From: Micromonospora sp. MA102
GTDB lineage: Bacteria > Actinomycetota > Actinomycetes > Mycobacteriales > Micromonosporaceae
Length of the DNA: 64,000 bases
Direction of reading: 5' to 3'
NCBI RefSeq assembly: GCF_025460765.1
Contig: NZ_JAMWEG010000020.1
Location: forward strand, 1-64,000
Shown here in pieces: positions 16,782 through 25,408 of the stretch. Numbering within the stretch: position 1 is the stretch's first letter; each line of letters begins with the position of its first letter. Position numbers and translations under genes: made by a program. The notes under the pieces are model-generated. The model was not told the origin of the DNA. It made no database searches and worked only from the letters and a program-made list of their open reading frames with translations.

Positions 16782-17138
16782 CCGTCCTCCATGGGCTGAC
16801 CGATGGTGCGGATGGGGTGCGAGAGGAACGCTGTGGTGGGAAGGGCGGCCGGAGTCACGGCGGCGGCGGACGGTGGCTCGGCGGCCGGGGACAAGCTGGT
16901 TCCGAGGTTTGCTCGTGCCGATGCTATTCCCGATCCGGGGAATCGCGCTCCCACGGGTGTTCCACGCGCGGGACTTGCGCGGAGCGATCAGGCGCCGCCG
17001 ATCCTCTGCGCTGGCCGGCATAGTCCGGCGGTCGATGATCGGGAAGAGTGATCCCCGGTGTGGTCGCGCTCAACCTGTGGGGGCGCTTGTCGCGACGCGT
17101 CCTCCGCTGGCCCGTCGCCGCGGTGCGACCGGAAGGGA
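16782..17138. other. 357-bp intergenic region between divergent genes
   Basis: Holds the promoters for the AraC-type gene (minus) and the globin-like gene (plus). One short inverted repeat is visible, attccc-N6-gggaat at 16926-16943, a possible operator near the middle. Reading frames across the region give no recognisable protein. Confidence 0.45.
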
Positions 17139-17792
17139 GTGGTGGTGGAGGAAACCGGTGCCCAGAGAGTGACGTCGGCGGTGGTGACCGAGACCCTCCG
17201 TCGAATCGACGAGGACCCGAGCCTGGCGCACCGTTTCGGCTGCCACCGCGCAGAGCTGGGTGGGTGCCTGCGGGAGCTTCTGCGGGAGGCGCTGGCGGGC
17301 CGGTCCGGTTCCGAACCGGTGCTGCTCCTCGAGCTTCAACGGCGGCTGCGGGTGACCCAGGACGAGTTCGACGCGTTCGGGCACCACCTGCTCACCGCGG
17401 TGCTCGCCCAACAGCTGGGTCCGGAGGTGCTGGTCCGGGTCGGTGCCGCACTCACGACGGCCCGCCGCCGGCTGGTGGGCGAGCCACCCGTCGCCGACGC
17501 CGCGTCCCGGCGCAACGTACGCGCCCGCAACGGCGCGTCCCGTCGCTACCGGGTCTCCGGCCCTCCCGCACACCTGCCCCGTCCGCCGGACTGGCGGTGC
17601 AGCGGGTGCGCCCACGAATGGCCCTGCCCCACGAAGCAGAGCCAACTGCTGGCGGAGTTCGGCGGGACGACGGCCGGACTGGCCGTCTACCTGGGAACCT
17701 GCCTGGTAGCCGCCACCCGGGACCTGCCCACCCTGCCCCTGGCGCAGGCCAGGGCCCGCTTCCTGGGGTGGCTGCCCCGCAGGCGGTACTGA
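17139..17792 (+). CDS. Truncated-hemoglobin-like protein fused to a Cys/Trp-rich domain
   Basis: About 217 residues. Three consecutive GTG codons (17139, 17142, 17145) follow ggaaggga, so the start is one of these. Residues about 10-110 read like a group-I truncated hemoglobin: an early ETLRRIDEDPSLAHRF helix and the characteristic later part RRLRVTQDEFDAFGHHLLTA, LGPEVLVRVGAALTTARRRL. The position where the proximal heme His is expected (before RLRVTQ) holds Gln, so heme binding is doubtful. After an Arg-rich linker comes a second domain with WRCSGCAHEWPCPTK, a CxxC-WPCP motif that could bind zinc, then an Ala/Leu-rich helical end. Similar Cys tails occur on other Micromonosporaceae proteins as far as I recall. 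Function unknown. Confidence 0.6.
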   Translation: MVVEETGAQRVTSAVVTETLRRIDEDPSLAHRFGCHRAELGGCLRELLREALAGRSGSEPVLLLELQRRLRVTQDEFDAFGHHLLTAVLAQQLGPEVLVRVGAALTTARRRLVGEPPVADAASRRNVRARNGASRRYRVSGPPAHLPRPPDWRCSGCAHEWPCPTKQSQLLAEFGGTTAGLAVYLGTCLVAATRDLPTLPLAQARARFLGWLPRRRY

Positions 17793-17822
17793 ACGGTTCC
17801 CCGGACCGGTCGGACCGTCTGC

Positions 17823-18185
17823 TCAGGACCGCCGGCCGCGTGTGCGCAGCGCGTCCTCCGACTGGACGTCGATGTCCGCGTCGTCCGGGAACGACCGCCC
17901 GGTCGGCGCCGGGTCCGGGGGCGCGCCGGGACCCGCCATCGGCGTACGGGTGGGCTCGACCGGCCCGAACCCGTGCCGGCCGGCGCGGCCCGACGGCGCG
18001 GCCGGCGCGTCGGCACGCCGCTCGCCGCGCCGTCCCTCGGGTACGGCGGTCTCCTCGCTGCCCTCGTCCATCGGATCGTGCTCGCCCAGGCCCCACGGCG
18101 GTTCCGCGTCGAAGCCGTCCCGGGTCACCCAGGGGTTCGCCGCCTCCGGCTGCTGCCTGTCGCCCCGCCCGCTGCTGCCCGTCAT
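17823..18185 (-). CDS. Hypothetical acidic, disordered protein
   Basis: 120 residues from the ATG at 18185, with gagg six bases upstream. Composition is dominated by Gly, Pro, Asp, Glu and Arg with few hydrophobic residues (for example DRQQPEAANPWVTRDGFDAE), which predicts an intrinsically disordered cytosolic protein. No signal peptide, membrane segment or motif. The coding-frame third positions are GC-rich and the ribosome-binding site is sound, the main reasons to accept it. It converges with the globin-like gene and follows the ArsR-type gene on the same strand after 141 bp. Confidence 0.5.
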   Translation of the reverse strand: MTGSSGRGDRQQPEAANPWVTRDGFDAEPPWGLGEHDPMDEGSEETAVPEGRRGERRADAPAAPSGRAGRHGFGPVEPTRTPMAGPGAPPDPAPTGRSFPDDADIDVQSEDALRTRGRRS

Positions 18186-18326
18186 CGCGCACCTCGCTGG
18201 TCTCGTCCGCCGGTACCCGGGCCGATTGCCCGCCCCGGTCGACGTCATTCCCCGGACCGCCAGTCGTCCGCTCCGCCGGTTCGTCCGTAATACGCCCCGC
18301 TGCGCGGTCTGTCGCCCGCGCCGCCG

Positions 18327-19316
18327 TCAGGCGGGGAGTGTCCCGCTGAGCAGCGCGGTGCCCAGCGGCGTGCGGCGGTAGCGGATCTCGTGCCCGTGGC
18401 GCTCGCCCACGGCCAGCCCGGCCTCGCGGAGCACGGTCAGATGCTGCGACACGGTGCCGGCGGCCAGGGCGTGCCGGTGGGCCAGGACGGTCGTGCTGAC
18501 GGGCTCGGTCAGCCCGGCCAGGAGGGTCGCGCGGCTGCGCCCGATGAGGCGACCCGCGGCCGCCAGCTCCTGCGTCCGCGTCGACTGCCACAGGGTGCCC
18601 AGGCCGCGCGCCGGATAGATCACTGTGGGCTGCCACGGCTCGTCGAGGATCACCAGAACCTGGTCGAACTTGAACGCGCTCGGGATCAGCAGCAGGCCCT
18701 CGCCGGTGAGCTGGCGGTCCTCGTGGTCACCGCGGTCGCGCGTGAGGACCCCGTCGTGCCAGCGCAGCTGGGGGTGCAGTTCGGCGAAGAGGCGGTCCAG
18801 GCCGCCCTCGGCGAGCCGGCGGCTCTGATGGGCGACGTCGGCGTCGAGCAGGGCGCGGACGTTCGGCCACACCGGCCGGATCACCTCGTCCCACACGTTC
18901 CGGATCACGCCGGTGAGCAGGCGCAGCGCGTCGGCCGGGTCGGCCAGCAGCCGGCGGCCCACCGCGGTGCGCGCCGCGCCGCGGGTCTCGTGCAGCGAGC
19001 GGGCGATCTCCTCGGCCACCCGGTCGAGGGGGGTCGCCTCGATGCGGGCCAGTTCGTCCTCGAAGCGGGGGCGTGCCGTGGTCGGCGGCGGGGACAGGAA
19101 GTCCGGGCTGTAACCGCGGCGGGGTTGCAGCAGCGTGACCGGGCGAAGGTCCAGCGCCGCCAGGCGGTCCCGCATCGCGTGGAGGAAGCCCTGGTGGTAG
19201 CCGGGGGTGTCCTCGGGCGTGGTCAGCCGGATGGCCTCGATCGTCTCCAGCGCCGGCGACACGGCGAACCGGCAGCGCATGAGGTCGGCCGGGCTGAACC
19301 GCAGGGTGATCGCCAT
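18327..19316 (-). CDS. ArsR-type winged-helix transcriptional regulator with large N-terminal domain
   Basis: 329 residues. The C-terminal 90 residues form an ArsR-like winged helix: LIGRSRATLLAGLTEPVSTT, VLAHRHALAAGTVSQHLTVLREAGL and the wing GERHGHEIRYRRTPLGTAL. The first 240 residues correspond to the uncharacterised N-terminal domain that accompanies this HTH in many actinobacteria (LRFSPADLMRCRFAVSPALE at the start, YHQGFLHAMRDRL, later LLIPSAFKFDQVLV and VIYPARGLGTLW). The domain probably senses a ligand. The ribosome-binding site ggaggg precedes the ATG, and a perfect inverted repeat at 19330-19353 lies immediately upstream, suggesting autoregulation and control of the divergent TPR gene. 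Confidence 0.88.
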   Translation of the reverse strand: MAITLRFSPADLMRCRFAVSPALETIEAIRLTTPEDTPGYHQGFLHAMRDRLAALDLRPVTLLQPRRGYSPDFLSPPPTTARPRFEDELARIEATPLDRVAEEIARSLHETRGAARTAVGRRLLADPADALRLLTGVIRNVWDEVIRPVWPNVRALLDADVAHQSRRLAEGGLDRLFAELHPQLRWHDGVLTRDRGDHEDRQLTGEGLLLIPSAFKFDQVLVILDEPWQPTVIYPARGLGTLWQSTRTQELAAAGRLIGRSRATLLAGLTEPVSTTVLAHRHALAAGTVSQHLTVLREAGLAVGERHGHEIRYRRTPLGTALLSGTLPA

Positions 19317-19329
19317 GCCCGTCCCTCCG

Positions 19330-19353
19330 GTGATTCGCTCCTCGCCGAATCAC
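19330..19353. promoter_or_regulatory. Candidate operator of the ArsR-type regulator
   Basis: Perfect inverted repeat gtgattcg-N8-cgaatcac in the 74-bp gap between the divergent ArsR-type and TPR genes, 14 bp before the regulator start. The 8-bp arms and AT-rich core are distinctive in this GC-rich DNA, and the place fits binding by the adjacent regulator. Confidence 0.6.
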
Positions 19354-19390
19354 TGGCGACACCCTACCCGTTCCGGCCACCATCGCCGCC

Positions 19391-19897
19391 ATGACGACAT
19401 CACCGGACTGGGAACGACGTAGCGCCGAACTGTGGGCCACCATCGACGACCACGAACCCGAGGAGTTCCGCAGACGCGTCGACGCGCTCGCCGCCGAGCT
19501 GCCGGACGGCGACCCCGTGGCCGCGTTCGAGCGCGCCTGCGCCTTCGACTCCACCGGCCACTCCGACCGGGCCGTGCCGCTGTACCGGGCCGCGCTGGCC
19601 GGTGGCGTCTCCGGCATCCGCCGCCGGCGGTCGGTGATCCAGTTGGCCAGCTCGCTGCGCAACATGGGCCGGGCCGAGGAGTCGGTCGACCTGCTGACGG
19701 CCGAGCGGCAGCAGCCCGCCGACGAGCTCGACGACGCGGTCAGCGCCACGCTGGCTCTGGCGCTGACCAGCGTGGGCCGTGAACGGGAGGCCGTCGCCGT
19801 CGCGGTTGCCGCGCTGGCCCCGCACCTGCCCCGCTACCAGCGTTCCATGGCCAACTACGCCCGCCTGCTGGTCGAGCCCGAGGCGGCGCAGAGCTAG
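19391..19897 (+). CDS. TPR-repeat protein
   Basis: 168 residues, entirely alpha-helical in pattern, with tetratricopeptide-like helix pairs: DPVAAFERACAFDSTGHSDR with AVPLYRAALAGG, then SVIQLASSLRNMGRAEESVD, and ATLALALTSVGREREAVAVA. This is the layout of the TPR_5-type single-domain proteins often annotated as tetratricopeptide proteins. Cytosolic, likely a protein-interaction module. It is divergent from the ArsR-type regulator with a shared operator candidate in between, so it may be that regulator's target. A strong bidirectional terminator follows. No clear ribosome-binding site is present. Confidence 0.8.
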   Translation: MTTSPDWERRSAELWATIDDHEPEEFRRRVDALAAELPDGDPVAAFERACAFDSTGHSDRAVPLYRAALAGGVSGIRRRRSVIQLASSLRNMGRAEESVDLLTAERQQPADELDDAVSATLALALTSVGREREAVAVAVAALAPHLPRYQRSMANYARLLVEPEAAQS

Positions 19898-19903
19898 GAG
19901 GCA

Positions 19904-19948
19904 CCGACACACCGGCCGCCGTCGCGTGGACGGCGGCCGGTGTGTCGG
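19904..19948. terminator. Bidirectional terminator between convergent genes
   Basis: A 20-bp perfect stem (ccgacacaccggccgccgtc pairing with 19929-19948) with a 5-nt loop gcgtg, located between the stop of the TPR gene and the stop of the MFS gene. The symmetry serves both strands. Confidence 0.85.
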
Positions 19949-19950
19949 CG

Positions 19951-21324
19951 TCATCGCCTCGGCAACAGTTGGATGACCGCGGCCAGCGCGAGTTCCAACG
20001 CGATGAGCGCGACCAGCCCGGCGCGGAACCCGCCGGTCAGGTCGGCGGCCTGGTAGAAGACGATGCCGATCAGGGCCACCCCGACGGCGTTGCCGGTCTG
20101 GTTGACCGTGGCGAGCACGCCGGCGGCGGCGCCGGTGTGCGATGGGCTGACCCGGGCGAGCACCGTGGTGGTGAGCGGCGCGAGCGCGATGCCCATCCCG
20201 ATGCCGTCCACGGCGAGCCCCGGCACGAGCCAACCGGTCCCGTGGCCGGCCGCCTCCCACATGCCGTACAGGCCCAACACCATCACCAGCGCGCCGACCG
20301 TGACCACCTGGCGACCGAGCCGGGCGGCGATCCGGTGGGCGTACGTCGAGGTGGCCAGGTAGCCGGCGCCGATCGCGGTGAAGACGACGCCCGACTCCAG
20401 CGCCGACAGGCCCCGCTCGACCTGCAGGTAGAGGGCCAGGATGAGGAAGAAGGAGGCCTGCCCCATCCAGAACACCTGGGTCGCCACCAGCCCCACCGAG
20501 AACGCCCGCTCCCGGAACAGCGTCAGGTGCACCAGGGGTTGCCCGTTGCGCCGCTGGGTCGCCACGAACAGCGCGAACAGCAGCACCGAGGCGGCCAGGC
20601 TGAGCCACGTCCACAGCGGCCAACCCTGTTCCCGCCCCTCCACCAGCGGCAGCACCAGCGCCACCAGCGCCGCGCTGACCAGGACCACGCCGGCCAGGTC
20701 GAGCCGGGCCGCCGGCTGGCGGGACTCGGGCACCCGCCGGAGGATGACCAGCGCGGCCACGCCGATCGGCAGGTTGATCAGGAAGCACAGTCGCCAGTCC
20801 AGGCCGAACAGGTCGGCCTGGATGAGCAGGCCGCCGATCAGCTGCCCGAAGACGGCGCCCAGGCCCATCGTCAGGCCGTACCGGGCGAACGCCTTCGGCT
20901 GCTCGGCGGGCGCGACGCTGGTCCGCACGATGGCCAGCACCTGCGGCATGAGCAGCGCCGCGGCGAGCCCCTGCAGCACCCGGGCGCCGAGCAGGACGCC
21001 CGCGGTGGGCGCCAGCCCGCAGAGCACGGAGGCGGCCGTGAACAGCGCGAGGCCGAGCCCGAAGATCCGGCGGCGGCCGTACCGGTCACCCAGCCGGCCG
21101 CCGGTGATCAGGCCGGCGGCCACCGCGAGGACGTAGCCGGCGACCACCCATTCCAGGGCGGCCGGGCCGGCGTGCAGGTCGCGTTGCATCGCCGGCAGTG
21201 CCACGTTGACGATGAACGCGTCGATCGCGGTCATGAACGTGGCGGTCAGCAGCACCGGCAGGAAGCCGCCGGCGCGGGCGGCCGGGGCGGTGACCGCCGC
21301 CGGCCGCGCGGCCAGGACGGTCAT
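19951..21324 (-). CDS. MFS drug/proton antiporter, DHA2 (EmrB/QacA) type
   Basis: 457 residues with at least twelve hydrophobic helices. The family signatures are present: FMTAIDAFIVNVALPAMQRD in helix 1, the loop motif GRLGDRYGRRRIFGLGLALF (motif A) and LLGARVLQGLAAALLMPQVL. It should export hydrophobic compounds or antibiotics using the proton gradient. The ATG overlaps the stop of the preceding SnoaL-like gene (ATGA), so the two are translationally coupled. The pair faces the LAL regulator at 21746 across a short palindromic region, so that regulator probably controls them. Confidence 0.9.
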   Translation of the reverse strand: MTVLAARPAAVTAPAARAGGFLPVLLTATFMTAIDAFIVNVALPAMQRDLHAGPAALEWVVAGYVLAVAAGLITGGRLGDRYGRRRIFGLGLALFTAASVLCGLAPTAGVLLGARVLQGLAAALLMPQVLAIVRTSVAPAEQPKAFARYGLTMGLGAVFGQLIGGLLIQADLFGLDWRLCFLINLPIGVAALVILRRVPESRQPAARLDLAGVVLVSAALVALVLPLVEGREQGWPLWTWLSLAASVLLFALFVATQRRNGQPLVHLTLFRERAFSVGLVATQVFWMGQASFFLILALYLQVERGLSALESGVVFTAIGAGYLATSTYAHRIAARLGRQVVTVGALVMVLGLYGMWEAAGHGTGWLVPGLAVDGIGMGIALAPLTTTVLARVSPSHTGAAAGVLATVNQTGNAVGVALIGIVFYQAADLTGGFRAGLVALIALELALAAVIQLLPRR

Positions 21325-21668
21325 GCCGGCACCCGGTCCAGGAAGCCGTGCACGGTGGCGATCCGGCCGTCGGCGATCACCGCCACGTCGAAGCCGATCA
21401 CGATCGGCTCGGCGCCGCGCGGGCCGAGGTGCCAGGTGAACCGGGCCAGGTCGTGGTGCGCGTCGACCGGGCCGGCGAGGCGGAACTCCAGGCCGGGGAA
21501 CTGCTGCTGCACGCCGGCGATCAGCGCGTCGATCTGGTCGCGCCCGGCGACGGCGGCCAGCGGGTCGGTGTAGGTCCCGTCGGCGGTCCAGACCTCGTCG
21601 ACGAGGGCTCGGCGGGCGGCGGGGTCGGTGGTGTTCCAGGCGGTGAGGTACTTCTCGATCAGTTCCAT
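21321..21668 (-). CDS. SnoaL/NTF2-like small protein
   Basis: 115 residues from ATG 21668 (a GTG two codons upstream is possible). The sequence shows the SnoaL-like cone-fold pattern: LIEKYLTAWNTTDPAARRAL, EVWTADGTYTDPLAAVAGRD, then beta strands ending VIADGRIATVHGFLDRVP. Members are polyketide cyclases, isomerases or orphan ligand-binding proteins; no cyclase partner is nearby, so function is open. First gene of a coupled pair with the MFS exporter (4-bp overlap), which suggests it binds or alters the exported compound. Confidence 0.8.
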   Translation of the reverse strand: MELIEKYLTAWNTTDPAARRALVDEVWTADGTYTDPLAAVAGRDQIDALIAGVQQQFPGLEFRLAGPVDAHHDLARFTWHLGPRGAEPIVIGFDVAVIADGRIATVHGFLDRVPA

Positions 21669-21715
21669 GGCCACGACGCTAGGGATGATCCGGAGCCCGG
21701 GAATCGGTAGCGCTT

Positions 21716-21730
21716 AGGTACCGCGTACCT
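21716..21730. promoter_or_regulatory. Palindrome between SnoaL-MFS operon and LAL regulator
   Basis: Perfect inverted repeat aggtac-cgc-gtacct in the 77-bp gap between the divergent genes, 16 bp before the LAL start. Candidate operator for that regulator; the other LAL gene at 49357 also has a ggtacc element (49321-49326) in its upstream gap. Confidence 0.5.
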
Positions 21731-21745
21731 GTGTAGGGTGCGGGA

Positions 21746-24361
21746 ATGTTGCACGGCCGCGGCGCAGAGCAGGACCGGATCGCGGCCCTGGTGGCGCGGG
21801 CCCGGACCGGCCGCAGCGCCGCGCTGGTGCTGCGGGGCGGCCCGGGCATCGGCAAGACGGCGCTGCTGGACTGGGCGGCCGAGCTGCCGGCACCGGCCGC
21901 CGGCCCGGCGCGCGTGCTGCGCGCCAGCGCCGCCGAGTTCGAGGCCGAGCTGCCGTTCGCCGGGCTGAGCCAGCTCGTGCGGCCCGCGCTCGACCGCCTC
22001 GACCGGCTGCCCGGGCCGCAGCGGCAGGTGCTCGCCGCCGCGTTCGGCCTCGGCGGCGGCGCCCCGGCCGACCGGCTGCTCGTGGGGCTCGCCGTGCTGT
22101 CGCTCCTGGCGGACCTCGCCGAGGACGGTCCACTGCTCTGCCTCGTCGACGACGCGCACTGGCTGGACACCGTCTCCGCCGAGGCGCTGCTCTTCGCCGC
22201 GCGCCGGCTGCACGCCGAGGGCATCGTCATGATCTTCGCGGCCCGGGACGGCAGCTTCCCCGCCCCCGGCCTGCCCGAGCTGACCGTCGGCGCGCTCGCG
22301 CCGGCCGACGCCGCCCGGCTGCTCGACCCGCGGCTCGCGCCGGAGGTGCGGATGCGGGTGCTCGGCGAGGCGCAGGGCAACCCGCTCGCGCTGATCGAGC
22401 TGCCCGGAGTCCTCGCCGCCGGCGGGACCGACGGCCCGCTGCCGCTGACCGACCGGCTGCTCGCGGCGTTCCACGGCCAGGTCGACCGGCTGCCCGCCGG
22501 CACCCGGGCGCTGCTGCGCGTCGCCGCCGTCGAGGACACCGGTGACCTCGACGTGCTGCTGCGCGCCGCCGCGCCGCTCGGCGGCGGCCCCGCGGACCTG
22601 CGCGCGGCCGAGGAGGCCCGGCTCGTCGAGGTCACCGGACGGCGGCTGCGGTTCCGACACCCGCTGGTCCGCGCCGCGGTGCACGCCGCCGCACCGTATC
22701 CGGAGCGGCTCGCCGCGCACCGGGCGCTCGCGGACGTGCTCACCGCGCCGGACACCGCCGACCGGCGGGCCTGGCACCTCGCCGCGGCCACCACGGGGCC
22801 GGAGGAGCGGGTGGCCGCCGCGCTGGAACGCACCGCCGAGCAGGCCCGCGGGCGCAGCGGCTACGGCGCCGCCCTGGCCGCGTTCGAGCGCGCCGCGGAG
22901 CTGAGCGGGGACGAGGCCGCGAAGGCGCGCCGCCTACTGCTGGCCGCGGAGAGCGGCCTGCAGTCCGGGCACCTCGGCGACGCCGTCCGGCTCGCCGAGC
23001 GGGCGGCCGGCCTCGTGGACGACCCGACCTTCCACGCCCGCGTCGCCTGGGTCGAGGGGCACGCCTGGTTCTGGCAGGGCGGCCACCAGACCGCGTACGA
23101 CCTCATGACCCAGGGTGCGACGCTCGACCCGGAACAGCGGGACGCGCTGCTGGTAGCCGCGTTCCACCCGGCCTGGTACCTCGGTGAGCCGCAGCTGGGC
23201 GCCTGCCTCGACCAGCTCGCCACGCTCGACCATCCGGTGGCCCGCTACCAGGTCGCCGCCGTGCGCGACCGGCCGCTGCCGCTGGCCGCGACCGCCGCCC
23301 AGGTGGGCGGCGAACCCCGCGACCGGCTGCAACTCTGCGGGCTCGGCTTCGTCGCCGGGCAGGACGCCGAGACGTACGAGCTGGCCGGTGCCCTGGTGGC
23401 CCGCTGCCGGGCCGACGGCGTCCTCGGCCTGCTGCCCACCCTGCTGTTCTTCCTCGCCGAGGCGGAGTTCTTCCACGGCCGGCACCGGGACGCCACGGTC
23501 AGCCTCGACGAGGCGGTGCGGGTGGCCCGGGACGGCGGTCAACCGCTCTGGGTCAGCCAGTTGCGTGCCGTCCAGGCGGTGCTCGCCGCGGTGGCCGGTG
23601 ACGAGGCGCGTTGCCGGGAGCTGGTGGCCTCGGCGCTGGACGGCGCCCCGGCGGGCGCGGAGGCGGGCGGTCGGGCGTGGACGCTGTGGGCGCTGGGCCT
23701 GCTCGACCTCGGCCAGGGCCGCGCCGAGTCCGCGGTGGCGCGGCTCGCCGCCCTGCAGGAGAACCCGTACGCCCACCAGGTGTGCGCGTACCGGAGCGTG
23801 CCGGACCTGGTCGAGGCGGCCGTCCGGGCCGGCGTGCCCGAGCGGGCCGACGAGGCGTACGCCCGCTTCCGGGCCTGGGCGGAGCGGGTGGACCAGCCGT
23901 GGGCGATGTCCCTGGCGTACCGGTGCCGGGCGCTGCTCACCGGCGACGAGCAGGATCACCTGCTCGCCCTGAAGGCCGGTGGCCGCCCGTTCGAGCAGGC
24001 CCGCACCGAGCTGCTGTACGGGGAGTGGTTGCGCCGCGCCCGCCGCAAGGCCGAGGCGCGCGGCCAGCTGCAGCGCGCCCTGCACACGTTCGACCAGTTG
24101 GGTGCGGCGCCGTGGGCGGCGCGGGCGCGCGGCGAGCTGGAGGCGACCGGGCTGCGCAGCCCGCAGCCCGCGGCGTCGGCCGGCGCCGACCTCACCCCGC
24201 AGGAGCTGCAGATCGTCCGGCTGGCCGCGACGGGACTGTCCAACCGGGACATCGCCGCGCAGCTTTTCCTCAGCCCGAAGACGGTCGCGTACCACCTGTA
24301 CAAGGCCTACCCGAAGCTCGGCGTGGCCGGCCGCGCGGAGCTGAGCGCCCTGGCGCTGTGA
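21746..24361 (+). CDS. LAL-type (large ATP-binding LuxR) transcriptional regulator
   Basis: 871 residues, the normal size for MalT-like LAL regulators. The N-terminal AAA/STAND ATPase has Walker A GGPGIGKT (31-38) and Walker B LLCLVDDAHWLD. The middle is a helical repeat region rich in Ala and Leu. The C-terminal LuxR HTH (about 810-865) reads LTPQELQIVRLAATGLSNRD and AAQLFLSPKTVAYHLYKAYP. ATP binding and an unknown inducer probably control DNA binding. Its divergent neighbours are a SnoaL-like protein and an MFS exporter, its likely targets. It is paralogous to the gene at 49357-52062, which faces an ABC exporter in the same arrangement. Confidence 0.92.
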   Translation: MLHGRGAEQDRIAALVARARTGRSAALVLRGGPGIGKTALLDWAAELPAPAAGPARVLRASAAEFEAELPFAGLSQLVRPALDRLDRLPGPQRQVLAAAFGLGGGAPADRLLVGLAVLSLLADLAEDGPLLCLVDDAHWLDTVSAEALLFAARRLHAEGIVMIFAARDGSFPAPGLPELTVGALAPADAARLLDPRLAPEVRMRVLGEAQGNPLALIELPGVLAAGGTDGPLPLTDRLLAAFHGQVDRLPAGTRALLRVAAVEDTGDLDVLLRAAAPLGGGPADLRAAEEARLVEVTGRRLRFRHPLVRAAVHAAAPYPERLAAHRALADVLTAPDTADRRAWHLAAATTGPEERVAAALERTAEQARGRSGYGAALAAFERAAELSGDEAAKARRLLLAAESGLQSGHLGDAVRLAERAAGLVDDPTFHARVAWVEGHAWFWQGGHQTAYDLMTQGATLDPEQRDALLVAAFHPAWYLGEPQLGACLDQLATLDHPVARYQVAAVRDRPLPLAATAAQVGGEPRDRLQLCGLGFVAGQDAETYELAGALVARCRADGVLGLLPTLLFFLAEAEFFHGRHRDATVSLDEAVRVARDGGQPLWVSQLRAVQAVLAAVAGDEARCRELVASALDGAPAGAEAGGRAWTLWALGLLDLGQGRAESAVARLAALQENPYAHQVCAYRSVPDLVEAAVRAGVPERADEAYARFRAWAERVDQPWAMSLAYRCRALLTGDEQDHLLALKAGGRPFEQARTELLYGEWLRRARRKAEARGQLQRALHTFDQLGAAPWAARARGELEATGLRSPQPAASAGADLTPQELQIVRLAATGLSNRDIAAQLFLSPKTVAYHLYKAYPKLGVAGRAELSALAL

Positions 24362-24373
24362 GGACGGCGGGGG

Positions 24374-25312
24374 TCAGGTGCTGCGGAAGGTGCGCCGGTA
24401 GGTCTCCGGCGGCACGCCGACGGTCCGGTTGAAGTGCCGGCGCAGTGTGGTGGCGGTGCCCATGCCGGCCGCCCGGGCGATGGCGTCGACGCTCCGGTCG
24501 GTGTTCTCCAGCAGCTCCTGGGCCCGGCGGATCCGCTGCGTCGACAGCCACTGCAGCGGGGTGGTGCCGGTTGCCGCCACGAAGTGGCGGGCCAGGTTGC
24601 GCGAACTCATGTTCGCCTGGCGGGCCAGGTCCTCCACGGTCAGCGGACGGTTCAGGCGGGCCATCGCCCACGGCAGGAGGTGGGCGAGGGGATGGTCGTC
24701 GCGTGCGGGCACCGGGGTGGTGACGAACTGGGCCTGGCCGCCGGCCCGGTGCGGCGGCACGACCAGGCGGCGGGCGACGGCGTTGGCGACCGTCGAGCCG
24801 TGGTCGCGCCGGATCAGGTGCAGGCACAGGTCGACCGCGGCGGCCTTGCCGGCGGAGGCGAGCACGGTGCCGTTGTCGACGTAGAGCACGTCCGGGTCGA
24901 CCCGTACCCGGGGATGGCGGGCGGCCAGCTCCTCGGTGTGGGCCCAGTGCGTGGTGGCGCGCAGCCCGTCCAGCACCCCCGCGGCGGCCAGCACGAACGC
25001 GCCCGTGCACAGCGAGACCAGCCGAGCGCCCGCCTCGTGGGCCGCGCGGACGGCGTCGAGCAGCTCGGGTGGCACGTCCGCGTCGATGTCCGCCACGGCG
25101 GGAACGATCACGGTGTCGGCGCGGGCGAGCCGGTCCAGGCCGTCGTCGGGTTCCACCCGGAACCTGCCGATCCCGACCGGGCCCGGGCCGCAGACCACGA
25201 GGTCGTACCACGGGTCCGCCAGGCCGGAGGGGTCGCGGGCGAAGACCTCGCACGCCATGGCGAACTCGAAGTGCAGCATCCCGTCGGTGGCGGCGAGCGC
25301 GATCGTGGCCAT
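24374..25312 (-). CDS. GlxA-family regulator (DJ-1/PfpI domain plus AraC HTH)
   Basis: 312 residues. The first 170 form a class-I glutamine-amidotransferase-like (DJ-1/PfpI) domain: DTVIVPAVADIDADVPPELL and the nucleophile-elbow stretch GARLVSLCTGAFVLAAAGVL with its Cys, then ATTHWAHTEELAARHP. Residues about 205-312 are an AraC double HTH: LTVEDLARQANMSSRNLARH, FVAATGTTPLQWLSTQRIRR, and DAIARAAGMGTATTLRRHF. Such proteins are ligand-sensing regulators rather than active proteases. The ATG at 25312 is the only start consistent with the domain edge. It diverges from the NAD-binding gene at 25409 with a 9-bp inverted repeat in the gap. Confidence 0.92.
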   Translation of the reverse strand: MATIALAATDGMLHFEFAMACEVFARDPSGLADPWYDLVVCGPGPVGIGRFRVEPDDGLDRLARADTVIVPAVADIDADVPPELLDAVRAAHEAGARLVSLCTGAFVLAAAGVLDGLRATTHWAHTEELAARHPRVRVDPDVLYVDNGTVLASAGKAAAVDLCLHLIRRDHGSTVANAVARRLVVPPHRAGGQAQFVTTPVPARDDHPLAHLLPWAMARLNRPLTVEDLARQANMSSRNLARHFVAATGTTPLQWLSTQRIRRAQELLENTDRSVDAIARAAGMGTATTLRRHFNRTVGVPPETYRRTFRST

Positions 25313-25369
25313 GTCTGAAACTGTACGGGGCATGGCGTTCCAGACACTGGTCCGGGCCGGCCGTCGCGG

Positions 25370-25394
25370 GGAAGATCGTCTCAGTCGATCTTCC
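25370..25394. promoter_or_regulatory. Inverted repeat between GlxA-type regulator and NAD-binding gene
   Basis: Perfect 9-bp arms ggaagatcg-N7-cgatcttcc, ending directly before the gaggggg ribosome-binding site of the 25409 gene. Either the operator of the divergent regulator or an RNA hairpin next to the translation start. Confidence 0.6.
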
Positions 25395-25408
25395 GAGGGG
25401 GAATTCAG

